Positions 13,376 through 25,544 of a stretch of 64,000 bases of DNA are shown piece after piece. A program made the translations under genes and the position numbers. The notes under the pieces were generated by a model. That model was given only the letters and a program-made list of their open reading frames with translations. It was not told the origin of the DNA and did not search any database. Within the stretch, counting starts at the first letter, position 1; every line of letters begins with the position of its first letter. Origin of the DNA: Blastomyces gilchristii SLH14081 (taxonomy: Eukaryota > Ascomycota > Eurotiomycetes > Onygenales > Ajellomycetaceae); the NCBI RefSeq assembly GCF_000003855.2, contig NW_003101678.1, forward strand, positions 3,158,484 through 3,222,483, written 5' to 3'.

Positions 13376-15106
13376 TACAAATCCTTGTTCTGACAGCAAT
13401 TTCAGTGAAAGATCTGTTTAGAAGATCTTCTTATACTTCTTCAGAAGTTTCTTTATACACTTATTCTTCTATATATTCTTTATCTTGGTTTTCTCTGCTT
13501 CTAAGTTCTGTATGACATACAGAATGCTTTTGAATAAGGTTTTGTAAATTATTCTCTTTGCTTATTGATGTGTAAGCAGATTTAATTCTTCTATATCAGA
13601 AGTGTGAAATGTTCTTCTCATATCAGTTAATAGAATTGTATAAACTGGTTTCTTTCTATCAGTTAACTATATATAACATATATATTATTGAATCTGCAGA
13701 TTGAATCTTTGAAATTAATTGAGTCTGAGAATAAGATTGTATTTCACATTCTGCAGCTCTTATATTCAGATATAGTAAGATCATTCTCTGAAGTATAGAA
13801 GAACTCTTACTCTTGCAGATGATACTAAATATTAGTTATCAGACAATCTTATATATTAGAAATTCTTCACTCAGTGAATCTCTTTTAGTCTTCAGATTAT
13901 ATAATTATTAATATATTATATAGAAGCTTCTATGTCTACTAATACTTTTACAGTTATCTCTTAATTCTTACTCAAGTATTCTCTAGCATTAATATTTCAG
14001 ATCTTAAGATATTAAGATGAATATCTGCTTCTTCATTCTCATCTACACTTCATTCAAAAGCCTGCTTTCTCTTAATATTTACTGAATTCAGATAGTTATC
14101 TAACACAGACATCTCTTTCACTTTGAAGACTTTTTATAGAATATCAGTGAGTGTCTCTGAGCTCACTGATTCTGCTAGTTTTTTAACTCTCTTGACTGTG
14201 CATACTGTGTGCAATTTTTTGTATCATGATTTTAATGTCTACAGTTGAAGTAAGCTTGATGCTCATAATATCAAGATTTTCACTCAGAGAATCTCTTTTT
14301 CAGAGAATTCAGTACTTTAGCAATGATATTCAAATTTAAATTCATTGCATTCAGATATGTAACTTGTATTATAGAAGTCTGATTATCTGTTCTTCACTGA
14401 GATATACTCAATTGCAGTATTTTCTGTTATAGTTAACTCACTTATTTCTGTATAATAAGAATATTGTATACTTCTTTTAGCATGTCTGATTATAAGGTTA
14501 AGCATTTTCATTTTACTCTCAACTCAGATATAAGATTATGAATAAAGATCTGTAAATAGAAAGATATTAAGAGCTCTTCATTCAATATGAGATAGTATAA
14601 GCTGAAGTGTGTGAAGTATAATATAAGATCACTCACTTATCAACACTCAGTGAAGTATTTACAATACTTGTCTTATATATTCACTTTCTCAAAGTTGTGT
14701 AAGATTCATTTGAAAAACTCATTTCATATTCATAAGAATAAATATTACTTTAAGTCTGTAAGATTCATCTTTTTATCAGTTATTTATAATAACTTCACTT
14801 TTTCTTATAGAAATGTGACAGATTTTAAGACTTGTTAAAATTTTATTAACTATCTATCTGTAAGTTCATATTCAATCTGATAATATAATTGCATCTGACT
14901 TAGTCAGCTGATTACAGTATTATTTTTTCAGTTACTATTAAAGCTTAATAACTTTAATAGATCTTCTGACTTAATATATTTCATATTCAGATTCTCATTC
15001 TATGCAGTAGTCTCAGATAATGTGTATACTTCTGAAGAGATTATGAATAATTATAATAAAATCTTCAAATTCAGTATAGTTATCTATCTGTATAAGTATT
15101 TAATCT

Positions 15107-15416
15107 TGTGACGGGCTGCGCCCGATCAATCATATAGACTATTTCATTACACTTCACAGATTTCAACCACTTCATTCTTGAATATGTATGCTCCGATTCT
15201 CAGTCATTCTTGATCACCGATTCTCAGCCACCACTAACGCGTATAGGTTCTTCCGCCCCGAAGCTCCACTGTGTACACTATCACATACATGTATAAATAT
15301 TCACTTCAATCACTGATTCTCACACTTTCACTCTCTTTTTCTTCTCTAATGTTTTTCTCTTTGTTCTATAGAATCTATCAATATTATACTGATCTATTCA
15401 GTGTAGGCCTCTTATA
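15107..15416 (+). repeat. 5' LTR of gypsy B
   Basis: Begins TGTGACGGGCTGCGCCCGAT and ends CTCTTATA. It keeps nine CpG dinucleotides, against one in the partner 3' LTR, and is a CpG island inside an otherwise CpG-poor tract. Confidence 0.92.
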
Positions 15417-18400
15417 CTAGAAAAATGTGCATCATCTTCTTATTAGAAATGATTATTCACACATTATCTTCTCATTAGAAACAATTATTCATTGAGAGAT
15501 ATCTGAACATGTAACAATATATAAGAAAGAGAAACAGTTAAACAGATACTGAGTTCTCAGATAGAAGCTTGCTCATCAGTCATTCTGACCTTATAATAAG
15601 ATTTTACAAGAGAATGTCAGTGAAAGATCTGAGAGTTCTGACACTCAGATATATAAGATATTCATATAATTACACTTCTTCAGATTTCACAGATATCACA
15701 TATCTGATAAATAATATAATCATGTCTAATAATAATATGAGAGAACTCTCAAGTATGAGTATAGATGTGATATCACAGTGACTCTAAGCAATATTAAAAC
15801 TATAATAATAATAGAAGACTGACATGCATGTCACTCAACAGCTTCAATATGAAGAAATTCAATAATTAATTCATGCAACTTCAGCATCTACAAAAGCACT
15901 GAAAGAATGCTTAGATGTCTCTGCATATTTCAATACTTCTGATCTCACTCTCTACTCATCATGAAGAATGAAAATGCTTGTGAAACTGAGTGTGAATAAA
16001 GATATCATCAGTTCACTAATCAATCAAGATTGATATATCAATGAATGATTGAAGAATCATATGAAACAGAAGTTTTATTCATGAATGAAAGCATGTGAAC
16101 CAGTGTTGTGAACATCTGATAATATTATCAAACATCTTGATATTCTGTTCTGAGACACTGTCATGCAATAGAAGATGTTAGATTGATTACAGAGTATCTG
16201 ACAGAGAAATACTTCTCTTACAACATTTATCTCTGACTTCAACACTAAGATCTTAGAAGCAGATAATCAATCTTGAGAGAATTGAATGAAGATTAACATG
16301 CTCAAGAAGACATTAACTTTCAAACTCTTACAGACTCTCATAAGTGTAAACAAAGACTTAACTTATGAAGACTTCTGCACACAGCTCTGAACATTGAATG
16401 ACTGTCTTATCAAGCTCAAGAGTATACAGAGCAGTGATAGAAGACATTACACCTCAGTCACTCATACACCTGCACTGAAGAATAACAATGATGCAGATAT
16501 CATGAACTGAATAGATTCAAATGTCTATACATAAGCAAGAGTCTTCACTGTTTGAACAGGCTTCTGAGTTTCTGAAATCACTTCTGAGAAAGTCACTGAT
16601 TGATGTCAATGTGAAGTATGTATTAACTGTAACTGATTAGAACATATTACTTTTAACTGCTGATTAATCTATGTGTCTTCACACTCAAGAGAAAGATCAG
16701 TGTCTTCTCATTCAAAGAATGAATCAGTGCCTGTCCATGTCAACTACATTGCAGTGAAGAAAGATTCAGAAGATAACTATGAGAATGTCTCAATAAAACA
16801 GAGAAAAGATTAGCTTTTGTTCAAATTTACAAACAGAAGCTTGAAGAGGTCAGATAATAATAATTTAAAGAGAAAATGACAATGAATGTGATTCTTGTAT
16901 CTACTGTGATTGATAACATGTATAATATAAAAGTCATGATAGACAGTGATCTATGTTATTATACAATAATAAAATCTTCAGTTATAAGATATCATAATCT
17001 TCAGTATATTCTCTTATTAAAACTCTGACTTCTTGCAGAATTTAATGATTTAAAGAATGTTTGCATTCATTACATGATGAAACTAAACATAGATGTTAAA
17101 GAATATCAATATGAAGATGTCTATACTTATAAAGTTAATAATCTTGATTATAATCTTATGTTAGAACTTATCTGACTATCTGAACAAGATATCTTACTGA
17201 ATACTTGAAACAGAAGCTTGATATTCTCTAACAATGATAGAATTCATGAAGATAATATTCACAAGACTATGAATCTTACACAGATCTCTGTCAATGCTTA
17301 TGAAATACTCTGAAAAAGAAGTTATTAAAATTACTGATAAAATTATCAACAGTAAAATTATATATTAATCTATTCTGTCAGTCTGACTGATATTAAGAAA
17401 GCTCTAGAGAAGTTATTCTGTACTATAACAACAGATTCTCATACAAAACTCTCTTAATAATATCATGAATATCTAGATGTCTTTCAACAAGACAACATTA
17501 CAAATTTATCTCTCTTATGAGATTCAGAAATAGATCACAGTATTGAGTTAGAGAAGTAGAAGAGTAAGAACTCTGAATTATCATGAGACTCTCTCTATAA
17601 TATGTCTTAAGATAAACTCCTTCTTCTTCAGAAGACACTCAATAACCTGTTGAATAAGAGATTCATACATGTTAACAACTCTTCTACTGCAGCTTCTATT
17701 CTTTTTGCAAAGAAATCAGATGAAGAACTCTGATTCTGTGTGAACTATTGAGATCTGAACAGATTGATTAAGAAAGATTATTATTTCTTATCTCTTATCA
17801 ATGAAATCTTAGCATGTATCAGATGAGCTCAATGATTTACAAAGTTAGATATTATCACTGTGTTTCATAAGATTTGTGTTGCTGAAGAAGATGAATGACT
17901 TATTATATTTCAAACATATTATAGTCTCTTTGAATGAGTAGTCACACTCTTTGAACTGATCAATGCTCTCAGTATATTTCAGAAGTATATTAACTGAGCA
18001 CTCTGAGACTTTCTTGATGAATTTGTATTCACTTATCTAGATAACATTCTCATCTTCATCAATGAATCTAGAAGGAAATATCAAGAGTATGTGCAAAGAG
18101 TATTACAATGACTATGAGAAGCAGAATTATTAATTGATATTGACAAGTATGACTTTGAAGTTAAGAGTACTAAATACTTAGATTTCATCATAGAAGCTGA
18201 TAAGAGAAATTGAATGAATTCTGAGAAGATCTCTGTCATTCTTGAATGAGAAGCTTCATACACTGTGAAAGATGTATAAAGCTTTATTGAATTTACTAAC
18301 TTCTATCAGTGATTTATATGAAACTTCTCAGATATTGTGAGATCACTTACAGAGCTCATTAAAAAGAACTCAGTATTTCAATGATCAGTGAATACTGAAG

Positions 18401-20505
18401 CTGCATTTACACAGATGAAGAAGATATTTATTAACATCTCTCTGCTGATAATATTCAATTCTGATTGTGAGATAGTTATCAAAGCTGATTTCTCTGACTA
18501 TATCACAGAAGAAGTTATATTATAATATAATAATGAAGATATTCTATAATCATACACTTTCATGTCTAAGAAACTGAGTCCTGTTGAATGCAATTATAAG
18601 ATCTATGATAAGAAACTTCTCACAATCATATACTGTCTAGAAGAATGAGACTTCAAACTTCAAAGTGTCTCTGAATTTGAGATAATCACAGATTATAAGA
18701 ATCTCAAATACTTTATAATAATCTATAAACTTACAGAATAACAAATACAATAATCTGAGTTTCTAAGCTGCTTTTATTTTATAATACACTATCATCTCAG
18801 CAGTCAGAACTCAATGACAGATGCTCTCTCATAACAAGAACAAGATATGCTGTTCAATGTAACAGATACATGCTGAATGAATTGAGAACATCAACTCTTG
18901 AATCTGAAGATATTAATTAATCAAGGTAGAACAACTCATGACACTATACACACTTCTTCCATTAGAACTGCTACTGACACTGACACTGACACTGACACTG
19001 ATATCTCAACTTCTCTCAAATCTATACTGAATGAATTATGACATGTAACAGCTCAAACTGATGAACTTCTTCAAGCACTCACTGAAGCAGTATATCAAGA
19101 AGCACTCTGATTTCTCTCAGAACTATGTACAAGAACTGATATCTCAGAATACTCAATCAATGATAATAACACTCTATGATTCTGTGAACAATATTGAGTC
19201 TCTCACTTCAAACTCTTACATACTTAGATAATGTAAGAGATGCATGATTCATATATAACTGATCACTCAGATTATAAATAACTGTATAGAATGATCTCTC
19301 AAGAGTTCTACTGATCTGAGATATTAAACAGTATCAGACACTTTGTCTGAAACTGCAATCACTGATCTTTCATTATCTTATAAAAGAACTGTAGAAAAGA
19401 TCTACTGAAATCACTCAATATCTCTGATAGAATCTGATGAGATATAGTGATTGACTTCACTGTTAATCTATCTAAGAGTAAGAGTTATAAGAACATTCTG
19501 ATCATTATTAATTAACTAAGTAAAGATATAATATTAAAACCTTATAACAAGATAAATATTAAAAAAGTTACTAAAGTCTTCTTACAGAGTTCGTTCTATT
19601 AGATACATAAGTTGTTAAGATCTATTATATCAGACTGAGATTATTAATTTATAAACACTCTCTGAACAAGAATCTGTCAAGTTCTCAAGATTACATATTA
19701 TTTGTCAACTATCTATCACTCTGAGACTGATAATACATCAGAACATATAATTCAGACTGTAGAGAATTATCTTTATAAGTTCTATAATCACTTATAAGAT
19801 GATTGACATAATCTTCTTCTACATGCAGAGGTCACTATTAACAGTTGAGATGCTGTTTTAACATATATAAGCCTGTTCTTTCTTACACACAGATACTACA
19901 TGAAAGTGTTGAATCTTCTAGAGATTACACAGTTCACACTGAATTCTCATAGTTCAATTCAGATCACTGATAATATAGTAATAAAGCTCCGAGACACTCA
20001 TAACTGAGCAGAGGTCTTCATGATAACTGTGAAACAAGACTAAGAAGATTAAATCAATATCTGATAAGATTTCACAGAGTAATATAAGATAGAAGATCTT
20101 GTGTGATTGAATCTCAAGAATATATGAATCACATGTTCATCTCATACACTAGATTACTGCTATGTCAGGTATAAAGTGATAGAAGTTCTAGATAGTCACA
20201 ACTACTGTCTTGACATATCATCAGAAATTCATAATGTCTTTTACATAAGCTTGCTCTGTCATGCTGTCACTGACTCATTCTCTTCTCAACTGACTTTCAA
20301 CTGACAGCTGCCAGGCATTATAGAAGAAGATAATGAGCTTGAGTAAGAGATTGAGAATATTCTCAATGAGAGACCTCACAGTCACAGTTAATAATATCTT
20401 ATAAAATAAGTCAGATATAATTACTCAATCTGAACTCTGAGTTCTGCATTATCTGAAACAGTAGTTCTTGACTGATAAGAACTGCTTCTGAAAAGAGAGA
20501 GCTAA

Positions 20506-20815
20506 TGTGACAGGCTGCACCTGATCAATTATATAGACTATTTTATTACACTTCACAGATTTCAACTGCTTCATTCTTAAACACATACACGTCAATTCTC
20601 AGCTATTCTCAATCACTGATTCTCAGCTGTTACTAACATGTATAGATTCTTCTGTCTCAAAGCTTCACTATGTACATTACTACATACATGTATAAATATT
20701 CACTTCAATTACTGATTCTCACACTTTCTCTTTCTTTTTCTTCTCTAATGTTTTTCTCTTTGTTATATAAGATCTATCAATATCATATCAATCTATTCAG
20801 TGTAGATCTCTTATA
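20506..20815 (+). repeat. 3' LTR of gypsy B
   Basis: Begins TGTGACAGGCTGCACCTGAT, the same length (310 bp) as the 5' LTR. All nine CpGs kept in the 5' LTR are CpA or TpG here. It is followed directly by the AATCT duplication. Confidence 0.92.
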
Positions 20816-22129
20816 AATCTCTTACTACAGATCTATAATCTGATTTTCTCTATTCTTATTAATAGTAATTGTATTGATGAAGCTCTTTATAGTGAATGCT
20901 TGATCTGCAGTGAATATCATTTATTACTTAGCTTTTATCTTAGTCTGCTACTATATACACAAGATCTTAATCTTGTTTAGAATTCTTATACATGTACAGA
21001 GTTTTACTTTCAGTTCAGCAGTCTTAGCTGCTTTTCTTACTACTTTAAGTAAATTCTCTAAGAGATTCTGCATATCTTTCAGTTCAGATAGCAGAGAAGA
21101 ATGTTATTTCTATTAACTAAAAAAGATATTCATTTCAGTGATTTCTTATTAATTGTATGATATCTATTATTATATTATTATATTCTTATATTATTATATA
21201 ATTTCTGATTTCTGTTTTCTGTTATTATTATATAACTTCAGTGATAATTATCTCTCTTTTATTCTTCTTAATAGAGAGTGATCTTTTTTGAATCTGATTC
21301 ACTGCTTACATTCTCTTTCTCATATCTTATTTATTTACATATATGACATTTATCTGAGCGTGAAGTTTTTTCTTAATAAGCAGAGTAGTATTAATTAAAT
21401 ACTCTTCTTCTCATTACTTCTTCATATACTATCTTTTAAGATGTTTAAAATCACTCTGATATGATAACTATAAATCACTTCATAGATGAAATTATTATAC
21501 TCTGAAGAAGTCTGCACTTCTCACTGATTTTTAAACATGTTATCAGATGTGATTCAAAGATTGCTTGAGTCAGTGTATAATTACAGATATACACTAGCTT
21601 CTTATATATATTATACTAAATTAATTAGTGGCTGCTATAATCTCTTTATATTTATAAGCATGTTTGAAAGCAGCTGTGTTATTATCGGATGATCATACAT
21701 TCTTCTAAATCACATATTTATTAAAGATAATACTGAATAATATTCTATTACTTATTAATACTATCTGATCTAATATAGCTTATAATAAGTTATAATATAT
21801 TTTTAATATTTATTAAAAGTATTTACTTTAATAATGACTTTTAAAGCTGCTATTGTAACTGACTTATACATTTTCTTCAATCTCTCTTAACTATATTTAA
21901 TACAGTTAATGAGATATTGTTCAACTCAGCTGTTAAAAAGAAGTATTATATAATTAATTCAGAAGTTGTTAAAAGATTTCAGAAGTTATTAGAAGTTAAT
22001 ATACTATATAAAATTATCAAGAGTTCAGAAGTTACTAGAAGTTATTAAAAGTTATTAAAAAATATACTCAGTACTTTAACTATAGTCTCTGATAACTGAA
22101 TAGATATTTTAATAATAAGATTAAGATAT
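20816..22129. other. AT-rich tract: target duplication, gag remnant of gypsy C, then unassigned
   Basis: Begins with the second AATCT copy. To about 21,110 the minus strand reads as a Leu/Lys-rich gag-like stretch (M-Q-N-L-L-E-N-L-L-K), consistent with gypsy C resuming after the gypsy B insertion. From about 21,120 the DNA is very AT-rich with no recognisable coding or repeat ends; the 5' LTR of gypsy C may be hidden here. Confidence 0.5.
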
Positions 22130-22137
22130 TGAATAAC

Positions 22138-22643
22138 TAGACTGACCGTGTGACCGTGTCTGAGACCAGGATCAGATTTTTTGATAGTCTCATTATCAAT
22201 TTGACTGATCTCATTACATGGTTTTAACATTAGATAGTAGTTCTATACTGTCTCAGTGAGACTTACTGTCTACTCTTGTCACATTTTCCAAATGAGACCA
22301 TGATTTTCACTTCTCAATTTAAATTATTTTTATTGCTTTAAATGACTTTAAATCTCATTTGAGTGTTATCAAAAAGTGTTACTTTTTAAAAAATTAAAAA
22401 TAGTCTAAAAAAAACCTTAAAATGTCTAAAAATAGTAACTTTATGTCAATAATAGAACTAAATGAGACCAAATGAGACCACTTTCTCATTTTTTTCAAGT
22501 CATGGTTCCATTTTAAGATCTGATATATAGTCACTTTACATGTTTTTTTAATAGCCAGTCCCAGCGGGATTCACGCCAAGAAATGTATGAGACCAGATCA
22601 AATGAAATCAAATGTGAAATTCATGGTCCCGGCGGTCAGTCTA
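22138..22643. mobile_element. Non-autonomous hAT-like element (MITE)
   Basis: A 506-bp non-coding element with perfect 11-bp terminal inverted repeats, TAGACTGACCG ... CGGTCAGTCTA. It is flanked by an exact 8-bp direct repeat, TGAATAAC (22130-22137 and 22644-22651). An 8-bp target duplication is the hallmark of hAT transposons, so the class is inferred from that. The motif TGAGACCA occurs five times inside (22161, 22293, 22463, 22473, 22588), like the subterminal transposase-binding repeats of hAT elements. It encodes no transposase and keeps several CpGs, including near both ends, unlike its surroundings. Confidence 0.82.
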
Positions 22644-22651
22644 TGAATAAC

Positions 22652-23400
22652 TAGATATAATTATAATTGAAAAATTAGTAAATCATTTTCATATTTAAAA
22701 TCATAGTAGTAGTTTTCAATGTAATACTTTATACTTAGAATATATATATTTTCAGATAAAAATTACATTAATCAATAGAAAATTGAAAAATTAATTCTTT
22801 AAAATAATAAAGAAATAATCTATAAGTAATATTATACAGTGATTCTATCTTAAATATTATAATTAAAGTAAATTATTTCTATGTTACTAATAAATAAGAA
22901 CTGTTTTTTATTAGATACTTTATAAAGAGTTTACTGAGAATGTCTTATTTAGATTTAGTAAAAGCTCTGTGACAGTTGATTGACTCAGATGTTAGCAGGA
23001 CTTGGCAGAAAGTAGCAGTAGTTCATATTGAGTTAGCTTGAAGTGAAGTGGCTGAGTTTACTGAGATAAGCTTCACTTCACATCATTAACAAATTGAGAA
23101 CCTGGAATAAGTCACAGCAGATCAATCTTCATCAATCAATCAATCAATCAAATCACAGTCACAGCAAACATTTATTTAGCTATCAGATATCTCTTCTCTC
23201 CCTCCCTCTCTTCTCTTCTTTCTCTCTTTTGCAGAGTGAGACATCAAACAAAATGTCAGAAAATTGTAAGGATATCTTGATCAGTGTGTTAATTTACTAA
23301 TCTTGCATATATTACATGTCTGTTGTATTTCTAGAAGAAACACCACAGAACAATAATGCATCAGTAGAAACTAACATCTGAAACTCACTCACTCAATCAA
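22652..23400. other. AT-rich flank up to the isochore boundary
   Basis: No gene or repeat end recognised. It contains a (CAAT)n run at about 23,127-23,150. Composition changes sharply to GC-balanced DNA close to 23,400. Confidence 0.5.
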
Positions 23401-24581
23401 TGCCTTTGTTCCCGTCCATCTTACAGTTACAGCTCTTACCCCCTCTCGCCTCAACCCTACCTACCTCCCTCCCCCGCAACGAAACAAAAGCAACACCCGG
23501 CCCATACCATACCATACCATGTGGTTTGATTGGTTGGTTGCACCCACCAATGACAGCCATCTCCTCTTATTGTTCTGCCCTGTTTTGCTTTGTTTCTGTT
23601 TCGTTTCAACGATGATGATGAAAATTCGCCGCCCCTTTTCTTTCTCCAGTATAAACCCTCCAACCACGCTCGAGAGGAGGAAAAAGGAAAAAGGAAAAGG
23701 ACAGAATAATAATATAAATATATATATATATGTAACTAACTATATATGTCCGCGGCGGGAATATAAAAAAATAAAACAAAAGAATAAGAAAAGAGTAAAA
23801 AAATAAAAATAACAAATCATCAATCAATCAGTCGCAATCAACCCAAATTCAACCAAAAGCTCAACGCCACTTTGGACCTTTTTTCTTTCTTTCTTTCTTT
23901 CTTTCTTCCTTTCTGTTCCCTTACTCTCTCAACCCTCCTTTCCTTTCTTTTCTTTTCCCCGTTTACTCCCGTTTACTCCCGTCATTTCCAATCTCATCCA
24001 TCCCATCCGCCTCGTGATCCCTTCCTGGAGCCTGGCCTCTTGCCGGGGTATTGACATTTCTTTCGTGCTTTGTCGCGAGGGGAAACAAAACAACGATGGG
24101 ACCAGAATCAAGTTAACTCTCTTCTTCTCTTGTTCGTCCCATGGGCATAGCTCATTCCATGAAATCAAACAGTGATAAAAGAAAAGTGGTGAGGTTACGT
24201 TTTGTTCTGTTCAAGGAAGCCAGAACGGAAAAAAAAAAGAAGGGAAGGAAGAAATTTTTTGGAAATGAAGACCGGCAAAAAGGTGACAAAGAGAATGGAA
24301 ACCAAGGGAGACGGAAGAAAAAGGATAATGAACAGGAGAAAACAAAGCGAGTGAGAGGCAAGAAACGGCGGTAATGGTAAAAGAGAGAGAGCAGAAAGAA
24401 AAGTAAAAGTAAAAAGCCGAAAAGTTGACGATGAACGATGTAAATTGGATTGACGACGGATGCGATGAGGGAAGGAAGCTAGCCCCCTCCCGAGTTAAAA
24501 CCACTACTACAATTTTTTGCAGAGAAAGAAAGAATAGAATCAACAGCAGTAGTAGCATCAGCAGAGGCATCAGTAGCAAAT
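23401..24581. other. Low-complexity intergenic DNA downstream of the CAP gene
   Basis: No convincing gene. It holds simple repeats: (CCATA)n at about 23,503-23,521, an AT dinucleotide run near 23,720-23,735, (TTTC)n at about 23,880-23,910 and a tandem GTTTACTCCC near 23,960-23,982. The 3' UTR of the minus-strand CAP gene should lie at the right end. Confidence 0.5.
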
Positions 24582-25544
24582 CTAAGCAACAGCCATCTGA
24601 GCACCGTTTGGCCGGAGGACGTTCTGAGCATATCTGCCGCCGAAGTTACCTGGGGAAGGGAAAAAAAAAAAGGTATTCGTTAGCATACAATCCCCCAATG
24701 GAAAAGTAGACAAAAATGTAGAAAGGATAATTAAAAAAACATACCAGGAGGCCCATAGTTGCAAACGGTATTCCAGCGCAGATGGTTTGAGCACTTGACA
24801 GTAGCGCAGCCGACAACGGTAGTGCCCTTCCACACGATCTGGGTGAAGTGACCCCATTTCGAGAAGTTGCTCATGTCTGGGTTGGCTTGGCCGTACATGC
24901 CAGCGAACAGGCCAGCCTCGTCGTTGTACATCATGTTTGTAATCATCTTGCCGATGTCCTGGGGTGGGATGCCGTAGCCGATGTTTTGGCCGTAGGACTC
25001 GCCGCCGACGGAGCTGGGAGAGGTGTCAGTTCACATTTGGCTTCCTTTTCTTTTTCATTTCATTTTTTTCCTCATTAGGGAATAAATTGTCTACTCACGT
25101 ATCATGTTCGAAGACGCATTTGGAGGCAACGGTGTGGGCGTAGCTGGCCAGGTTGTTGGCCCAGGTGAGGGCGGGCGCGGAGTGGTTGGAGCGATGGATG
25201 TTGTGGTGGTAGAGCACCTTGGATTGGTAGTCATTGCCGTAGGTTGGGGGGGGAGGAGGAGGCTTGTTCACTGGCTCCTTTGGTGGTGGTTGAGGTTTGG
25301 GCTGGGGCTTGGGCTCGGGCTCGGGCTTGGGCTCGGGGGCAGGAGGGGGGGCAGAGCCCTCATCCTTGGGGGGAGCATCAGGAGCAGGCGCCGGGGGAGG
25401 AGTGGGAGTGGGAGTGGCAGCGCCGGCAGTTACGTATTCGGTGACGGTGACGATGGTGAGATCGGTCTCGTAGGCTCTGGGCAGGAGCGGGGAGGAGAGC
25501 GCACCGGCGGCCAAGAAGGCAGAGAGGAGGAGGGAGGATCGCAT
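24582..25544 (-). CDS. Secreted CAP/SCP/PR-1 family protein
   Basis: Three exons (25544-25099, 25013-24745, 24649-24582) give 260 aa; introns are GT-AG. A signal peptide (M-R-S-S-L-L-L-S-A-F-L-A-A-G, cleavage near residue 18) is followed by a long linker rich in Pro, Glu and Lys (about residues 45-105) and a C-terminal CAP domain (about 110-255). Both CAP signatures are present: G-H-F-T-Q-I-V-W-K near residue 203 and Y-G-P-P-G-N-F near 236. The cavity His (H-H-N-I-H and G-H-F) and Glu (G-E-S-Y-G-Q-N) are kept. Fungal relatives (yeast Pry proteins) are secreted and bind sterols or fatty acids; that function is inferred by family. The Pro-rich linker suggests a cell-wall-spanning or extended stalk. 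Confidence 0.9.

Larger units (their letters stand above)
7951..15106 (-). mobile_element. Gypsy C: degraded gypsy element, interrupted twice
   Basis: Minus-strand gypsy pol. RNase H is recognisable near 9,850-10,150 (F-Y-I-K-T-D-A-S, then K-L-H-S-V-I-Y-D and N-Y-S-V-Y-E-K-E). The later part of RT lies at about 10,440-10,760 (K-F-L-I-I-S-F-S-L-I-N-A-S; Y-L-N-N-I-L-V). A gag zinc knuckle is at about 14,208-14,256, with its first Cys changed to Tyr: Y-F-N-C-R-H-x-N-H-D-T-K-N-C. Integrase remnants lie at lower coordinates. The element is split by the LINE (about 10,770-13,375) and by gypsy B (15,107-20,815). Gag-like sequence resumes at 20,821. Neither LTR was identified. Confidence 0.7.
15107..20815 (+). 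mobile_element. Gypsy B: full-length but mutated chromovirus with both LTRs
   Basis: A 5,709-bp element bounded by 310-bp LTRs (15107-15416 and 20506-20815) and by the 5-bp duplication AATCT (15102-15106 and 20816-20820). Order: LTR, gag-like region (about 15,540-16,550), RT with Y-L-D-N-I-L-I-F-I (18034-18060), RNase H, integrase, then a chromodomain-like tail at about 20,320-20,480 (Q-Y-L-I-K-W ... W-T-L). A purine-rich run (about 20,491-20,500) precedes the 3' LTR. Arg codons CGA have become stops: N-TGA-A-L-TGA-D-F-L-D-E-F just before the RT box should read N-R-A-L-R-D-F-L-D-E-F. A six-base repeat (ACTGAC)n lies at 18,972-19,001. Not functional. Confidence 0.93.
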
